This document shows positions 1 through 9,500 of a stretch of DNA of 64,000 nucleotides, piece after piece (within the stretch, counting starts at the first letter, position 1; each line of letters begins with the position of its first letter). Origin of the DNA: Pseudomonadota bacterium (lineage in GTDB: Bacteria; Myxococcota_A; UBA796; GCA-2862545); assembly GCA_023954855.1 (NCBI GenBank), contig JAGSGY010000003.1, forward strand, positions 62,001 to 126,000, read 5' to 3'. The translations under genes and the position numbers were made by a program. The notes under the pieces were generated by a model. That model saw only the letters and a program-made list of their open reading frames with translations, had not been told where the DNA came from and made no database searches.

Positions 1-1
1 C

Positions 2-676
2 GTCACCGACCCCGAACGCAAGCGCAAGATCATCGGAGAGGTCTTCATTCGCGTGTTCGAGGACGAGTCCAAGCGGATCGAGAACGCTCCCTTCCTCGCA
101 CAGGGCACGCTGTACCCCGACGTGATCGAGTCCATCTCGGTACGTGGCCCCTCGGCGACCATCAAGTCGCATCACAATGTCGGTGGACTTCCCGAGGACA
201 TGGCCTTTGAGCTCGTGGAGCCGCTGCGGGAGCTGTTCAAGGATGAGGTCCGCGAGGTCGGCGAAGCCCTGGGTCTCTCCGAAGGGCGCGTCTGGCGTCA
301 GCCGTTTCCGGGCCCAGGCCTGGCAGTTCGTTGTCTCGGGGAAGTTCGCCGAGACCGCCTCGCCACGCTGGCGCGTGCAGATGCCATCGTCCAGGAAGAG
401 ATCGAGGCTGCCGGCCTCACGCGATCCATCTGGCAGTCGTTCGCCGTGCTCTTGCCCGTCCGCTCTGTCGGCGTGATGGGGGACGAGCGCACTTACGAAG
501 AGGCTGCGGTCATCCGCGCTGTGCACAGTCAGGACGGCATGACCGCGGACTTCGTGCACCTGCCCTACGAGCTGCTGGGCAAGCTGTCCGCTCGCATCAT
601 CAATGAGGTCAAGGGCGTGAATCGCGTCGCCTACGACATCAGCTCGAAGCCCCCGGGCACCATCGAGTGGGAGTAG
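2..676 (+). CDS. guaA: GMP synthase (glutamine-hydrolysing), C-terminal part
   Basis: The frame is open from the left edge of the window, so this is the last 224 residues of a gene starting upstream. GMP synthase aminates XMP to GMP using glutamine and ATP. Visible here are the end of the ATP-pyrophosphatase domain and the C-terminal dimerisation domain. Family signatures are the [14 protein letters not shown] segment and the very conserved C-terminus [12 protein letters not shown], which ends exactly as in typical GuaA proteins. The gene converges on the TPR gene at 684 with only 7 bp between the stop codons and no clear terminator. The cytoplasmic purine-biosynthesis role follows from the family. 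Confidence 0.97.
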   Translation, partial: VTDPERKRKIIGEVFIRVFEDESKRIENAPFLAQGTLYPDVIESISVRGPSATIKSHHNVGGLPEDMAFELVEPLRELFKDEVREVGEALGLSEGRVWRQPFPGPGLAVRCLGEVRRDRLATLARADAIVQEEIEAAGLTRSIWQSFAVLLPVRSVGVMGDERTYEEAAVIRAVHSQDGMTADFVHLPYELLGKLSARIINEVKGVNRVAYDISSKPPGTIEWE

Positions 677-683
677 CCCTCCC

Positions 684-1508
684 TTAGGGGGCGTCGTCGA
701 GTCGGTCGGGATCGAGGCCCAACCACTCACACGCCTCTCGTTCCAGCGCCGCACCGACCCACTCCACGAACTCTTCGTAGGTCGCTGCCTTGTCCAGGTT
801 TCGCTGGAAGAAACGCATCGCCTCAGGACGGCCTTGTGGGTCCGGGGCCTCGGCAGGTGTGCCAAGCACGATGCCGCTGATCCGCGGTGAGAGTGGCGGG
901 TCCTCGGCCTTGAGTTCGTCGAGGAACGGGGCGGGTTCTACCCGCATGGGAATGCCGGCCCAGAATTTCCGCAGCAGCGGCGCGAGGCCTTGAATCGCCT
1001 CTTCAATGGCAGAGGACCACTGGGCGTCGGTCCAGTGGTTCGGCAGTGGAAACGAGTGCGGGTCGAGCCGGTTGGCCATCATCAACGCGCCCACGGACTC
1101 CGTTCGGCGGTCCTGGGCTTCGAGAATCAGGCTGAGCTGATAGTGCGCGAGGGCATCTTCTGGTCGCCTACGTGCCACCTCTCGGACGACTTCTTCGGCC
1201 CCCTCAAGGTCGCAGATTTCGAAGCGGGCGAGCCCGAGACGTAGCAGCGATTCGAGATCATCTCCGACGAGCTGAACGTGCCGCTGGAACGCCATGACAG
1301 CGCCCTCTGGGTCATTGGCGTCGAGTAGCGCTTCTCCCAACAGATAGAGCCCGTCCGCATAGTCGGGCTCTTCGTCGAGAAGCTCTTCGGCCTCGAGAAT
1401 CGCTTCCTCGAAGTCGCCTTGGGCGAGTGACGTCCGCAGACCCTTCAGCCGAAGCTGAAGGCGTGTCTCGGGGTCGAGAAGCCAAGGTCCCGAGACGGCG
1501 TCATCCAT
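684..1508 (-). CDS. TPR protein with degenerate minimal-metalloprotease-like C-terminal domain
   Basis: A 274-residue protein. Residues about 20-150 hold TPR-like helical pairs (for example EEPDYADGLYLLGEALLDAN). The last ~70 residues resemble the minimal MMP-like (DUF1025) metallopeptidase domain: an FFQRNLDKAA segment corresponds to the usual YRRNLER stretch, and REACEWLGLDPDRL falls where that family normally has HExxHxxG. Neither zinc-binding histidine is present, so peptidase activity is unlikely; a binding or scaffold role is inferred. No signal peptide is seen, so it is probably cytoplasmic. Its ATG overlaps the stop of the upstream gene by one base (TGATG), suggesting translational coupling. 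The exact function is unknown. Confidence 0.8.
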   Translation of the reverse strand: MDDAVSGPWLLDPETRLQLRLKGLRTSLAQGDFEEAILEAEELLDEEPDYADGLYLLGEALLDANDPEGAVMAFQRHVQLVGDDLESLLRLGLARFEICDLEGAEEVVREVARRRPEDALAHYQLSLILEAQDRRTESVGALMMANRLDPHSFPLPNHWTDAQWSSAIEEAIQGLAPLLRKFWAGIPMRVEPAPFLDELKAEDPPLSPRISGIVLGTPAEAPDPQGRPEAMRFFQRNLDKAATYEEFVEWVGAALEREACEWLGLDPDRLDDAP

Positions 1509-2389
1509 CAGCGAAGCATGAAGAAGGCGCCGGCGGCGACGACAAGAAGCGCAAGGCCTCCGATCGCGACGAGGGCAAGCCCGGCACCAGCAGCCTTGGC
1601 GGCGGTTCCGCTCCCGCCTTCTTCGTCATCGTCGAAGTCAACCTGCGGACGCTCGGGAAGCGCGTTCAGCCCGCTGCCCACGCCCGCACCGGCGCTGACC
1701 CCGGCGAGTCCACCGCGGAGCGCGATTGCGAAGTGAGCGAACTCTGCGATGTCCTTGCAGAGGTCGATGTCGGTGATCATCCACTGCTCGAAGCTCTCTT
1801 CCTCTTGACGGCTATTCATGCGGCCGCTCTCGTAGAGAGGAAGGGGAGCGCGGTCGAGGACCGGCTGATCAGGTGCCACGTCGAACGGGACGCGCGCATT
1901 GTTGCGCAGCCAGCGCTTGACGGCGTAGCGCGCGGTGAGGGTGCCAATCGGAATGCCACCGAGCGGCGAGGCGAGTCCCTCCACTTCATCACCGGTGGTT
2001 GTGCCGCCGTAGACGAGCTCGAGCAGGCGAACCTCGTTGGCCAGCTCGCCCTTGGCCGAGACCAAGAGCTGCTTGGGACTCTGACCGCCGGTGTAGGCGT
2101 TGGGCCAGTCGCCGTCGTTGGCACGGGACTTCGCGGACTTGGCCATCTCATCTTTGATGATCTCGTGCGCCCAGCCGATCAAGGCGCGCGACTCCGTCAC
2201 GTTGACAATGCCTTCGCCAAAGCGGGCACAAGCGTTCTGACAGGGGCCCGCACCGTCGCCTTCGCCGAGGCGGGACGTCGAGATTGCGTAGTACCAATCA
2301 GCAAAGCGCTGGGCCATTACCGAGCCAGATTCGGCGTCGCCGCCGCGCCAGCTGCGGAACAGCTCCTTTGTGGACCGCTTGTCGCTCAT
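1508..2389 (-). CDS. Tail-anchored protein with sigma-factor-like N-terminus, function unknown
   Basis: Start chosen at ATG 2389 (MSDKRSTKELFRSWRGGD). The open frame runs further upstream, but that part overlaps the phosphopantetheinyl transferase gene and reads as non-coding. The 293-residue product begins with a short segment resembling ECF sigma region 2 starts (LFRSWRGGDAESG). Then come a mixed alpha-helical middle, an acidic low-complexity linker (FDDDDEEGG), and a C-terminal hydrophobic helix of about 22 residues ending FFMLR, typical of a tail anchor. I cannot identify sigma regions 2.4 or 4, so a functioning sigma factor is unlikely. It is coupled by a 1-bp overlap to the TPR gene downstream, suggesting they act together at the inner membrane (inference). 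Confidence 0.75.
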   Translation of the reverse strand: MSDKRSTKELFRSWRGGDAESGSVMAQRFADWYYAISTSRLGEGDGAGPCQNACARFGEGIVNVTESRALIGWAHEIIKDEMAKSAKSRANDGDWPNAYTGGQSPKQLLVSAKGELANEVRLLELVYGGTTTGDEVEGLASPLGGIPIGTLTARYAVKRWLRNNARVPFDVAPDQPVLDRAPLPLYESGRMNSRQEEESFEQWMITDIDLCKDIAEFAHFAIALRGGLAGVSAGAGVGSGLNALPERPQVDFDDDEEGGSGTAAKAAGAGLALVAIGGLALLVVAAGAFFMLR

Positions 2390-2460
2390 GTCGTTCGTCT
2401 CCGTGTGATCCGGATGGTACGCCGCTCTCAGGAGCGGTGCAAGGGGCTGCCCGGGCGATG

Positions 2461-3144
2461 TCAGGCCATGGTTGGAGCGATTCGTACGCTCGTGAGCAAT
2501 CGCCCTTCGAGCCATGCATAGCGAGCATCGACCTCGAAGGGCCCTTCGCCGTTCTTTAGGTGCAGCGACACACGTGCTGCTCCCTCCAAGTCAGGGTCGA
2601 CCTCAGCCTCGTGAAAGCCGACGTATCGCTTCACATAGGGGTCGATGGCCTTGTAGATCGACTCTTTGATCGAGAAGCGCAAGACGAGGGCGAGCCACTG
2701 GTTCTCTTCGGGTAGCGCCTGGAGCGCCTCGAGCTCGGCGGGTCGAAGGATCTTCGGTGCGATCGACATTCGAGCCGGGAGGTATTCCTCGACATCGACG
2801 CCCAAGGTGCGTCCGTTTGCGCGAGCAACCATTGCCACGGCGATCGTGCGCTTGTGCGAAACGGATCCTGCGACTCTTGGCGGAAGCTTGGGTGCACCGC
2901 GCTCGTCCGGCAGAGCTGCGGGGAGCTTCATGCCGAGCTGAGCAGCGGCACTGCGGAGTGCGAGGCGTCCACCGACGAATTGCACCTGTCGAAACCCTCG
3001 AAGCTCTTTGGCGAACTCCGCTTCCTGCGGCGCAAGTCGGCTGAGGACGGCATCGGGCACGGGGCTCGGCGTCTCGGGTAGCGAGACCGCAGTGACGACT
3101 CCGTGGGGGGTCGCGTGGTGGTAGAGCGGCTGGTACACACTCAT
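2461..3144 (-). CDS. 4'-phosphopantetheinyl transferase superfamily protein
   Basis: A 227-residue protein of the Sfp/EntD class, which transfers the phosphopantetheine arm of CoA to a conserved serine of carrier proteins. In order it shows GRLALR and GAPKLPP in the N-terminal half, SVSHKRTIAVA (the substrate-loop segment), LGVDVEE (Mg2+-binding Asp/Glu) and FSIKESIYKA (the WxxKEAxxK-type motif with the catalytic Glu). The length matches the Sfp family rather than the shorter AcpS. Its ATG overlaps the stop of the aldolase gene (ATGA), so the two are probably co-translated. The carrier target cannot be told from this window, which has no polyketide or nonribosomal peptide synthase. Confidence 0.92.
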   Translation of the reverse strand: MSVYQPLYHHATPHGVVTAVSLPETPSPVPDAVLSRLAPQEAEFAKELRGFRQVQFVGGRLALRSAAAQLGMKLPAALPDERGAPKLPPRVAGSVSHKRTIAVAMVARANGRTLGVDVEEYLPARMSIAPKILRPAELEALQALPEENQWLALVLRFSIKESIYKAIDPYVKRYVGFHEAEVDPDLEGAARVSLHLKNGEGPFEVDARYAWLEGRLLTSVRIAPTMA

Positions 3145-3761
3145 TTCATGAACTCGCGTAGGGCGCGGAGGCGGGACACCTCGCGTCGGTCCATCGGTTC
3201 TATCGTACCGAGGGCCTCTGCGGCGTTCAGGATGTGTGCCGTGTGTTCCAGGGTCTCGATCCGGATCAGGGCCTGCTCAAGCGTGTTCCCCACCGCGACA
3301 GCACCGTGTCGTTCCAGAAGCACGACGTCGGCTGCGCGCACGGTCAGGCCGACCCGTTCGGCCAACTCGGAGGTCCCCGTCAGCGCATACGGCACCACCG
3401 GAACGGGGCCGGTAATCAGGGCGGCCTCTGGAAGGAGGTCCTCAGGAATACCTTTGCCTACCAAGGTGCGGGCGACAGCGAGTGGTGGGTGCGCGTGGAT
3501 GATCGCCTGCGTTTCTGGGCGCGCCGCGTAGCAAGCGAGGTGCATGGCGAGCTCGCTGGTGGGGCGTGGGCCATCGGGTGCGAGCGGAGCGCCCAACGCA
3601 TCTACGGCGAGAACGTCCTCCTCGGTAAGGAGTCCCTTTGCGCAGGACGTTCGGGTCACCAAGAACCCGTTTTCGTGACGCACAGAGAGATTTCCATCCA
3701 TGCCGGCAAGCAGACCGCTTTGGTGGAGAAGACGCGCAATCTGGACGATTCGTGAACGCAT
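3141..3761 (-). CDS. Class II aldolase/adducin family protein
   Basis: A 206-residue protein of the L-fuculose-phosphate aldolase type. Features are GNLSVR near residue 23, Glu70 in PTSELAMH, and metal-ligand histidines His89 and His91 in IIHAHPP plus His152 in LERHGAVAVG. These lie at almost the same spacing as E73/H92/H94/H155 of FucA, so a zinc-dependent aldolase (or related sugar-phosphate lyase/epimerase or methylthioribulose dehydratase) is expected. Substrate cannot be assigned. It is the first gene of a leftward operon running into the phosphopantetheinyl transferase, and it diverges from topB. No strong Shine-Dalgarno precedes the ATG. Confidence 0.9.
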   Translation of the reverse strand: MRSRIVQIARLLHQSGLLAGMDGNLSVRHENGFLVTRTSCAKGLLTEEDVLAVDALGAPLAPDGPRPTSELAMHLACYAARPETQAIIHAHPPLAVARTLVGKGIPEDLLPEAALITGPVPVVPYALTGTSELAERVGLTVRAADVVLLERHGAVAVGNTLEQALIRIETLEHTAHILNAAEALGTIEPMDRREVSRLRALREFMK

Positions 3762-3778
3762 GGTTGGCGTTGGTATCC

Positions 3779-3807
3779 TTGACCCATTGCGTTTGCATCC
3801 CTATGAG
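3779..3807 (+). promoter_or_regulatory. Candidate sigma-70-type promoter of the topoisomerase III gene
   Basis: TTGACC at 3779-3784 and TATGAG at 3802-3807 are separated by 17 bp, in the divergent region between the aldolase gene and topB. The predicted transcript would start near 3813, giving a ~20-nt leader that carries the AGGAG Shine-Dalgarno just before ATG 3834. It is a match by eye only. Confidence 0.45.
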
Positions 3808-3833
3808 TGGGCCCCGAAGATCCTAGGAGCGGC

Positions 3834-6572
3834 ATGGGCAAGCGGCTGGTGATTGCAGAGAAACCGAGCGTGGCGCGCGACATCGTGGGCGCGATTGGCG
3901 GTTTTGATGACCACAACGACTACTACGAGGGCGAGGACTACATCGTCACGTGGGCACTCGGGCACCTTCTTGAGCTCGCCGAACCACAGGTCTACGACAA
4001 GGTCTGGCGCAGCTGGTCCATCAAGAACCTGCCGATCATTCCCGAAGAGTTCCAGATCCAGCCGCGCGACGGTCAGAAGAAGCGGCTGGACATGATCAAG
4101 CGGCTGGGAAAGCGCAAAGATGTCGCGGGCAGCATCAACGCCTGCGATGCCGGTCGCGAGGGCGAGATGATCTACCGGCGCATCGCCGAGTACGCGCAGC
4201 TCGAGAAGAAGCCCTCTGAGCGGCTGTGGCTGCAGAGCATGACGCCCAAGGCCATTCGCCAGGGCTTCGATGCGCTTCGTCCCGGGGCAGAGCTAGACAC
4301 CCTCGGTGATGCCGCCTGGCTCCGCGCCGTCGGCGACTGGCTCATCGGCATGAACGCGACCCGCGCGCTGACACAGCGCCTGAAGTCTCGCGGTGAGAAG
4401 ACGGCTTGGTCCGCCGGTCGCGTCCAGACTCCGACGCTGGCGCTGCTGGTCGCCCGCGAGCAGCTGATTCTCGCCCACGTTCCTCGTCCCTACGTCGAGC
4501 TTCTGGCCACCTTTTCACGGCCGGATCAGACCTGGGAAGGGCGCTTCCACGACGAGTCCCTCAAGAACCCCGACGACCGCGACGCTCGTGCTTCGCGCAT
4601 GTTCGATCTCGACCGCGCCACCCGTCTCCAGACCGAACTCGCGACGGTGGTCGAGGCTGGAGCCCCCCTCGGTGCGGCACGTGAGACGCGCAAGAAGCGC
4701 CGCGAGAACCCTCCGTTGCTCTTCGACCTGACCACGCTCCAGCGGGAGGCAAACCGGCGCTTCAGCTTCAGCGCACGTCGCACCCTCGACGCCGCGCAGC
4801 GCCTGTACGAGGGCCACAAGGTCCTCACCTATCCCCGTACCGACTCGCGCTACCTGCCCGAGGACTACCGCGAAACTGTGATGGAGATCCTTGGCTCGCT
4901 GACCGAGCTTGAGGACTTCTCCACGGTCGCGGACAAGGTGCTGAACGAGCCCAAGAACCTCGAGAAGCTCCTCGACTCCTCGAAGATGACGGACCACTTC
5001 GCCATCATCCCGACAGGCACGCTGCCGGAGGAGCCGCTCACCGGCGACGATGCACGCATCTACAACCTCGTCGTCAGGCAGTTCCTAGCTGCGCTGATGG
5101 GTCCGGCAATCTGGGCCGTCGTCGAGCGCTTTGTCGACGTCGCGCTGCCCAGCGAGACCATCGCATTCCGCACCAACTCGAAGAGCCTGGACTTCCCGGG
5201 CTTTTACGAGGCCTTGGGTCGCGACGCCCAGGACACTGACCTTCCCGCACTCGTACCCGGCGAGACCAAGTGCACGGGCATCGACTCGAAGGTCGAGGAA
5301 TCGCAGCGACTGGACAAGGACACCAACCCGCCACCGCGCTTCAGTGAAGCTCAGCTGCTTCGCATGATGGAGACGGCCGGCGAGGTTCTCGACGATGACG
5401 AACTGTCCGAGGTCATGAAAGGGCGGGGGCTCGGAACGCCTGCGACCCGCGCCGACACCATTGAAGGCCTCGTTCGCAAGGGCTACGCCCGCCGTGTCGA
5501 AGGAAAGCTTGGGCCGACTTCCAAGGCCATGCGCTTGCTCGACGTGCTGAGTCAGCTTGACGTGCCGACACTCGCGAGCCCGCAGTTGACGGGCGAGTGG
5601 GAGTCCGCCCTCCAGCAGGTTCAGGAAGGCTCGTTGACGCGCGCGGATCTCCTGGCGCGTCTCGTGGCATACACCCGCCAGATCACCGAGGCCGTCACCG
5701 GCTTTGAGCACGAGGACCTGTTCGCTGGTCGCGGTTCGATCGGGACCTGCCTGCATTGTGGTGGCGCTGTCCTTGAGTCCGCTTGGGGATACCGCTGCGA
5801 GAAGAACGTGCAGGCCGACGACACCTGCTCGTTGATCGTCTGGAAGGACCGTGCAGGTCGTTACATCGATCGCGACACCGCCTCGGTCTTGCTTCGCGAT
5901 GGCAAGGTGGGGCCGATTGGTGGCTTCGTCGACCGCTTTGGCCGTCAGCTCGAGGGTACGCTGTACATCGAGAAGGACGACGAGAAGGGGCGCTGGGTCC
6001 TGCGGACCGAGTTTGGCGACCCGCCAGAGGACCAGGCCGAGGAAGTGCGCGATGCACTCTTCCCGTGCCCCGATCCGGAGCACGAGAACTGCCAGATCAT
6101 CGAGACCAACCTTCGCTACGTCTGCAAGAAGATGCTCGAAGGTGAGGTGAAGCGTGGGCCGGTGCTGCCCCGCACGGTCTGTCATCGCGAGATGCAGCCC
6201 TCCGAGGTTGAGGCCTTCTTTGGCGAAGCTGCGAAGACTGCGATCTTCCCGGACTTCATCTCCAAGCGAGGCCGCGCCTTCAAGGGTGCGCTGTTCCGCA
6301 AGGAGACCGGAAAGCACGGCTTCGAGTTCCCGCCCCGCGAGCCGAGAAAGCCGGCCGCGACCGCGGGCGCAAAGAAGAAGGCGACTTCGAAGAAGAAGAA
6401 GGCGACCTCGAAGAAGAAGAAGGCGACCTCGAAGAAGAAGGCGACCTCGAAGAAGAAGAAGGCGACGACGACGCGCAAGAAGAAGGCGACGACGACGCGC
6501 AAGAAGAAGGCGACGACGACGCGCAAGAAGAAGCCGGCGACCTCTACAGAGACGGACGCGACAGGGACCTGA
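3834..6572 (+). CDS. topB: DNA topoisomerase III (type IA) with lysine-rich tail
   Basis: Start chosen at ATG 3834, preceded by TAGGAGC and giving the canonical N-terminus MGKRLVIAEKPSVARDI; an in-frame GTG at 3807 lies 5' of that. The 912-residue enzyme passes one DNA strand through a transient break. The Toprim domain (about 1-150) shows AEKPS and DAGREGE. The catalytic tyrosine is Tyr333 in LTYPRTDSRYL. LGTPATRADTIEGLV lies in the C-terminal half of the core. A zinc-ribbon-like region follows (CLHCGG near residue 640), with further cysteines to about residue 780. The last ~55 residues are a run of KKKATS and KKKATTTR repeats resembling histone H1-type tails, probably adding nonspecific DNA affinity. 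It is a monocistronic or lead gene, 27 bp before the next ORF. Confidence 0.95.
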   Translation: MGKRLVIAEKPSVARDIVGAIGGFDDHNDYYEGEDYIVTWALGHLLELAEPQVYDKVWRSWSIKNLPIIPEEFQIQPRDGQKKRLDMIKRLGKRKDVAGSINACDAGREGEMIYRRIAEYAQLEKKPSERLWLQSMTPKAIRQGFDALRPGAELDTLGDAAWLRAVGDWLIGMNATRALTQRLKSRGEKTAWSAGRVQTPTLALLVAREQLILAHVPRPYVELLATFSRPDQTWEGRFHDESLKNPDDRDARASRMFDLDRATRLQTELATVVEAGAPLGAARETRKKRRENPPLLFDLTTLQREANRRFSFSARRTLDAAQRLYEGHKVLTYPRTDSRYLPEDYRETVMEILGSLTELEDFSTVADKVLNEPKNLEKLLDSSKMTDHFAIIPTGTLPEEPLTGDDARIYNLVVRQFLAALMGPAIWAVVERFVDVALPSETIAFRTNSKSLDFPGFYEALGRDAQDTDLPALVPGETKCTGIDSKVEESQRLDKDTNPPPRFSEAQLLRMMETAGEVLDDDELSEVMKGRGLGTPATRADTIEGLVRKGYARRVEGKLGPTSKAMRLLDVLSQLDVPTLASPQLTGEWESALQQVQEGSLTRADLLARLVAYTRQITEAVTGFEHEDLFAGRGSIGTCLHCGGAVLESAWGYRCEKNVQADDTCSLIVWKDRAGRYIDRDTASVLLRDGKVGPIGGFVDRFGRQLEGTLYIEKDDEKGRWVLRTEFGDPPEDQAEEVRDALFPCPDPEHENCQIIETNLRYVCKKMLEGEVKRGPVLPRTVCHREMQPSEVEAFFGEAAKTAIFPDFISKRGRAFKGALFRKETGKHGFEFPPREPRKPAATAGAKKKATSKKKKATSKKKKATSKKKATSKKKKATTTRKKKATTTRKKKATTTRKKKPATSTETDATGT
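6371..6538 (+). repeat. Tandem coding repeats for the topoisomerase Lys-rich tail
   Basis: This is in-frame repetitive DNA. The first half consists of ~15-18 bp units encoding KKKATS or KKKKATS. The second half is three copies of a 24-bp unit encoding KATTTRKK. The arrangement suggests expansion by slippage, and copy number is likely to vary between strains. Confidence 0.85.
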
Positions 6573-6599
6573 CGGACCTAGACCCGCCAACTGCGATAT

Positions 6600-9500
6600 A
6601 TGGCGGGGATGGTCCGCATCCGAATCACAGAAGAGCATGAGGGCATCGAAGGGGTGACCCTCTACGAGGCCCTCGCACCCTCAGGGCGCACTGTAGCGGG
6701 GCCCCGTGTGGCCATCGTCGGGGGCATCCATGGTGATGAGCCCGTCGGCCTTCGGGCACTTGACCGGCTGCGCGATGAGAGTGGCAAGCTCGTCGCGGGA
6801 AGCCTCCTCGCTGTGGTTGGGAACCCCGTGGCCTCGGGCATGGGCCTGCGGCACACGCCGGATGGCCAGGACCTGAACCGGCTCTTCGATGCCAAGACAC
6901 TGGACCGGCTCGCGCACGCACCCGTCCAGTCCCTGAATGCGGAGGAGCGGCGCGCACGGGCGATCGGCCCGCTCCTGGCGGGAGTCGACGCCATCCTCGA
7001 TCTCCACTCCACGTCGCGGCCAGCGCCCCCGTTCTTGCTGTTTCGCGATGATCAGCGGCACCAGCGCCTAGGCCTCCGGCTTGGCGTCGAACACCTCGTC
7101 ACCGGCATGCATGAGAGCAGCGTTGTGGCCGGCGGTCTGGCCTGCAATGCGGGCCTGAACTCCGGTGAGCGCACAGCTCGCCTCGGCTTCACCTTCGAGG
7201 CGGGCGAGCACACGGCGCCCGGAAACGCCTCCCGAGCCTGGGATGTGGTCACGCGGCTTCTGCACGCACTGGGCATCTGGGCCGACGTGCCGGAGCCCGC
7301 CGATATCGAGCCTCGAGTCTACGAGGTCATGGAGCGCTTCGCCCAATCCCCCGAGGGAATGGAGCCGTGGCGCTTCGTTGGATACTCCGGAGCGGAACGG
7401 GGGAGCGAGAGATCAGGCCCCCCTCGACAGCTTCAGAGCTTCGAGCACATCGAGGCGGGTGAGGTCGTGCTCAAGCGGGGAGGGCACCACGTCGTTCGCG
7501 CTGCAGCGCCGTTCACGATGCTCATGCCGGCCCCCACCGCAGGACCTGGCGCAGACCTTTACTTCATGCTCCAGCCACGGCACGGCGGCCTGATGCGCGC
7601 GGAGGGTCCCCGAACGGATCTCGAGGCGCGTCGCGAGGCCGAGGCCATCGAGCGCATGCTCGACCTCCTCGATGCCGATGGCTTCGACCAGGGTGCCACA
7701 CAGCTCAGTTTCGACCCGAGGGTGGTACTCGGTCTCTGCGCCTCAGAAATCGAGCGCATCGCGACGCTGCCGGAAGGAAGCCCGCACCGCCGCCTGTCCG
7801 TAGTGGGCCGGGGAGACTGGGGGAGCGGCGAGAGCGACCGCCGGGCTGGGCAGCGCTACCGTCGCGCGATGCGTCGAGCCATCCGTACGGGCGTCAGCAT
7901 TGATCGGTTCCAGTTGCTGCGAGGGGCCTCCCTCGGCTGGCTTGACGCGCTGACCGGTGAGGGAATGGGGCAATTGCTCCGCGAGCGAGCGCTGCGGCCC
8001 GACGTCTCCGACATTCGAATGTACGTGTCCGACCGCCAACCTCATACGGTGAGCCTGCTCGTCCTCGGGGATGTGGATCTCGCCCTGCGGACCGGCGACT
8101 ACCGGGCGGCGCGGGTGGCCGTGGTCGTCGAGGCGGCCACCGTCGAGCCCGACGAGGGTGAAGTGCGCGTGCACGTCGTGCGATCTGGGCTCCTCTCTGC
8201 TCGTCGCGAGGTCCTCGTCGCAACCCACCGCTTCCTGTCGGTCTTGCGTCGGCAGCATCGGGCGCTGCTTCAGAGTCCGGCCCTGCGCGTGGTTCACGAG
8301 AAGCTCCCCAACGGAACGGGTCCAGATGGCGCGCTGATTCCACGGCCCGGCCAGCTCGAGCCCATGCGCGTCGCACTTCGCTCTCTTCAGGTGCAGCGTT
8401 GGTGTGAGCAGCTCGACCCGGCTCTAGTACCCGGCGAGGTTCTCTCGACGCCCGCCGAGCGTGGTCAGTGGCTCGCAAGGACGGTGGTGGCCTCCGGGGT
8501 GCACGACCTCGAAGCACTAAAGACGATCCTTCGGCAAGAGGAGCAGGGCTGGACGGTCGACGGCGCGGCGCTGTCTCGCTGGACGGCGGACCCGATGAGC
8601 GTCGCTCCATCCCCGCCGCAACCGGCTCATGGGCCAAGGCAGCCGCTGTCTGCGGCCGAGGTCGACGGGGACTCCCTCGAGCGCTGGATTGGCTGGAAGC
8701 GCTACCTGCGCACTGGGCAGCTGATTCCGGGCACGCAGGGCCGTGATGTGGGCCTTGCACTCACGACCCACGAGATTCACCGCCGCATCGCGCAGATCTA
8801 TGCCCGAGCTCGGGCCCTCGGGGCTGACCGGCCCGGTGACGTACGCGTCATCGTCTGTGGTGACGGCGCCATGCCACGGCGGGAGCGCCTCGACACCGGC
8901 AGCGAGGTTCTTGCAGCACATCGAGGTGTGCTCCGCGACCCGAATGTGTCCTATCTTCGCATTCAGCACGCCTCTGGCACACACGCTGCTTGGCTGAAGG
9001 ACTTCTTGCAGCACCTTGCTGCACGTCCGAACGGAGCAGCCTCTGCGGCAGTTCAGTGGGAGCCAGACCACGGCGCAAGTATCAACGCCATTATGTTGGC
9101 GACCCGCGAGCGGGGCGCACCGACGAGGCCCTTCTCGTTGGACGGGTGGCGGATTCGAGCGTGTGGCGTCGCCCTGCAGGCCTTTGCAGAACAAGAGCGT
9201 GAGTACGAGCTGGCGCTGTTCACGGGTCAGCGTGGTCTCGAGAACACCGAGCTCCTCGCCTTTGCACGGGCGCACGCGGAAGGGCTGCTGATCCAGGGTG
9301 GTGGGCGACTGCTTGCGGACGGCGGACCCGTCGACCCCGCACAAGCCTCGGCCTTTGGCGAAGAGCAACTGGGGCGCTGGATTCGGCGTCTACGCCGTGC
9401 CTCGAAGGAGCCGGGTTGGCCGACGACCGACGACCCTGCCGCAGTGCGAAGGGCGGTGGCACATCTCGGACTAGAAGACGCGGTACTCGGACTTGCGCTA

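Noticed and set aside
1427-2521. A 364-codon forward frame over two leftward genes
   Set aside because: The leftward genes are translationally linked and show TPR/TM features; the forward product has no domain.
6371-6538. Short regular repeats as a CRISPR-like array
   Set aside because: They are in-frame codon repeats within topB without spacers.
5085-6638. A 517-codon frame antisense to the topoisomerase tail
   Set aside because: It reads the Lys repeats backwards as Leu/Arg repeats, an artefact of the coding repeat.
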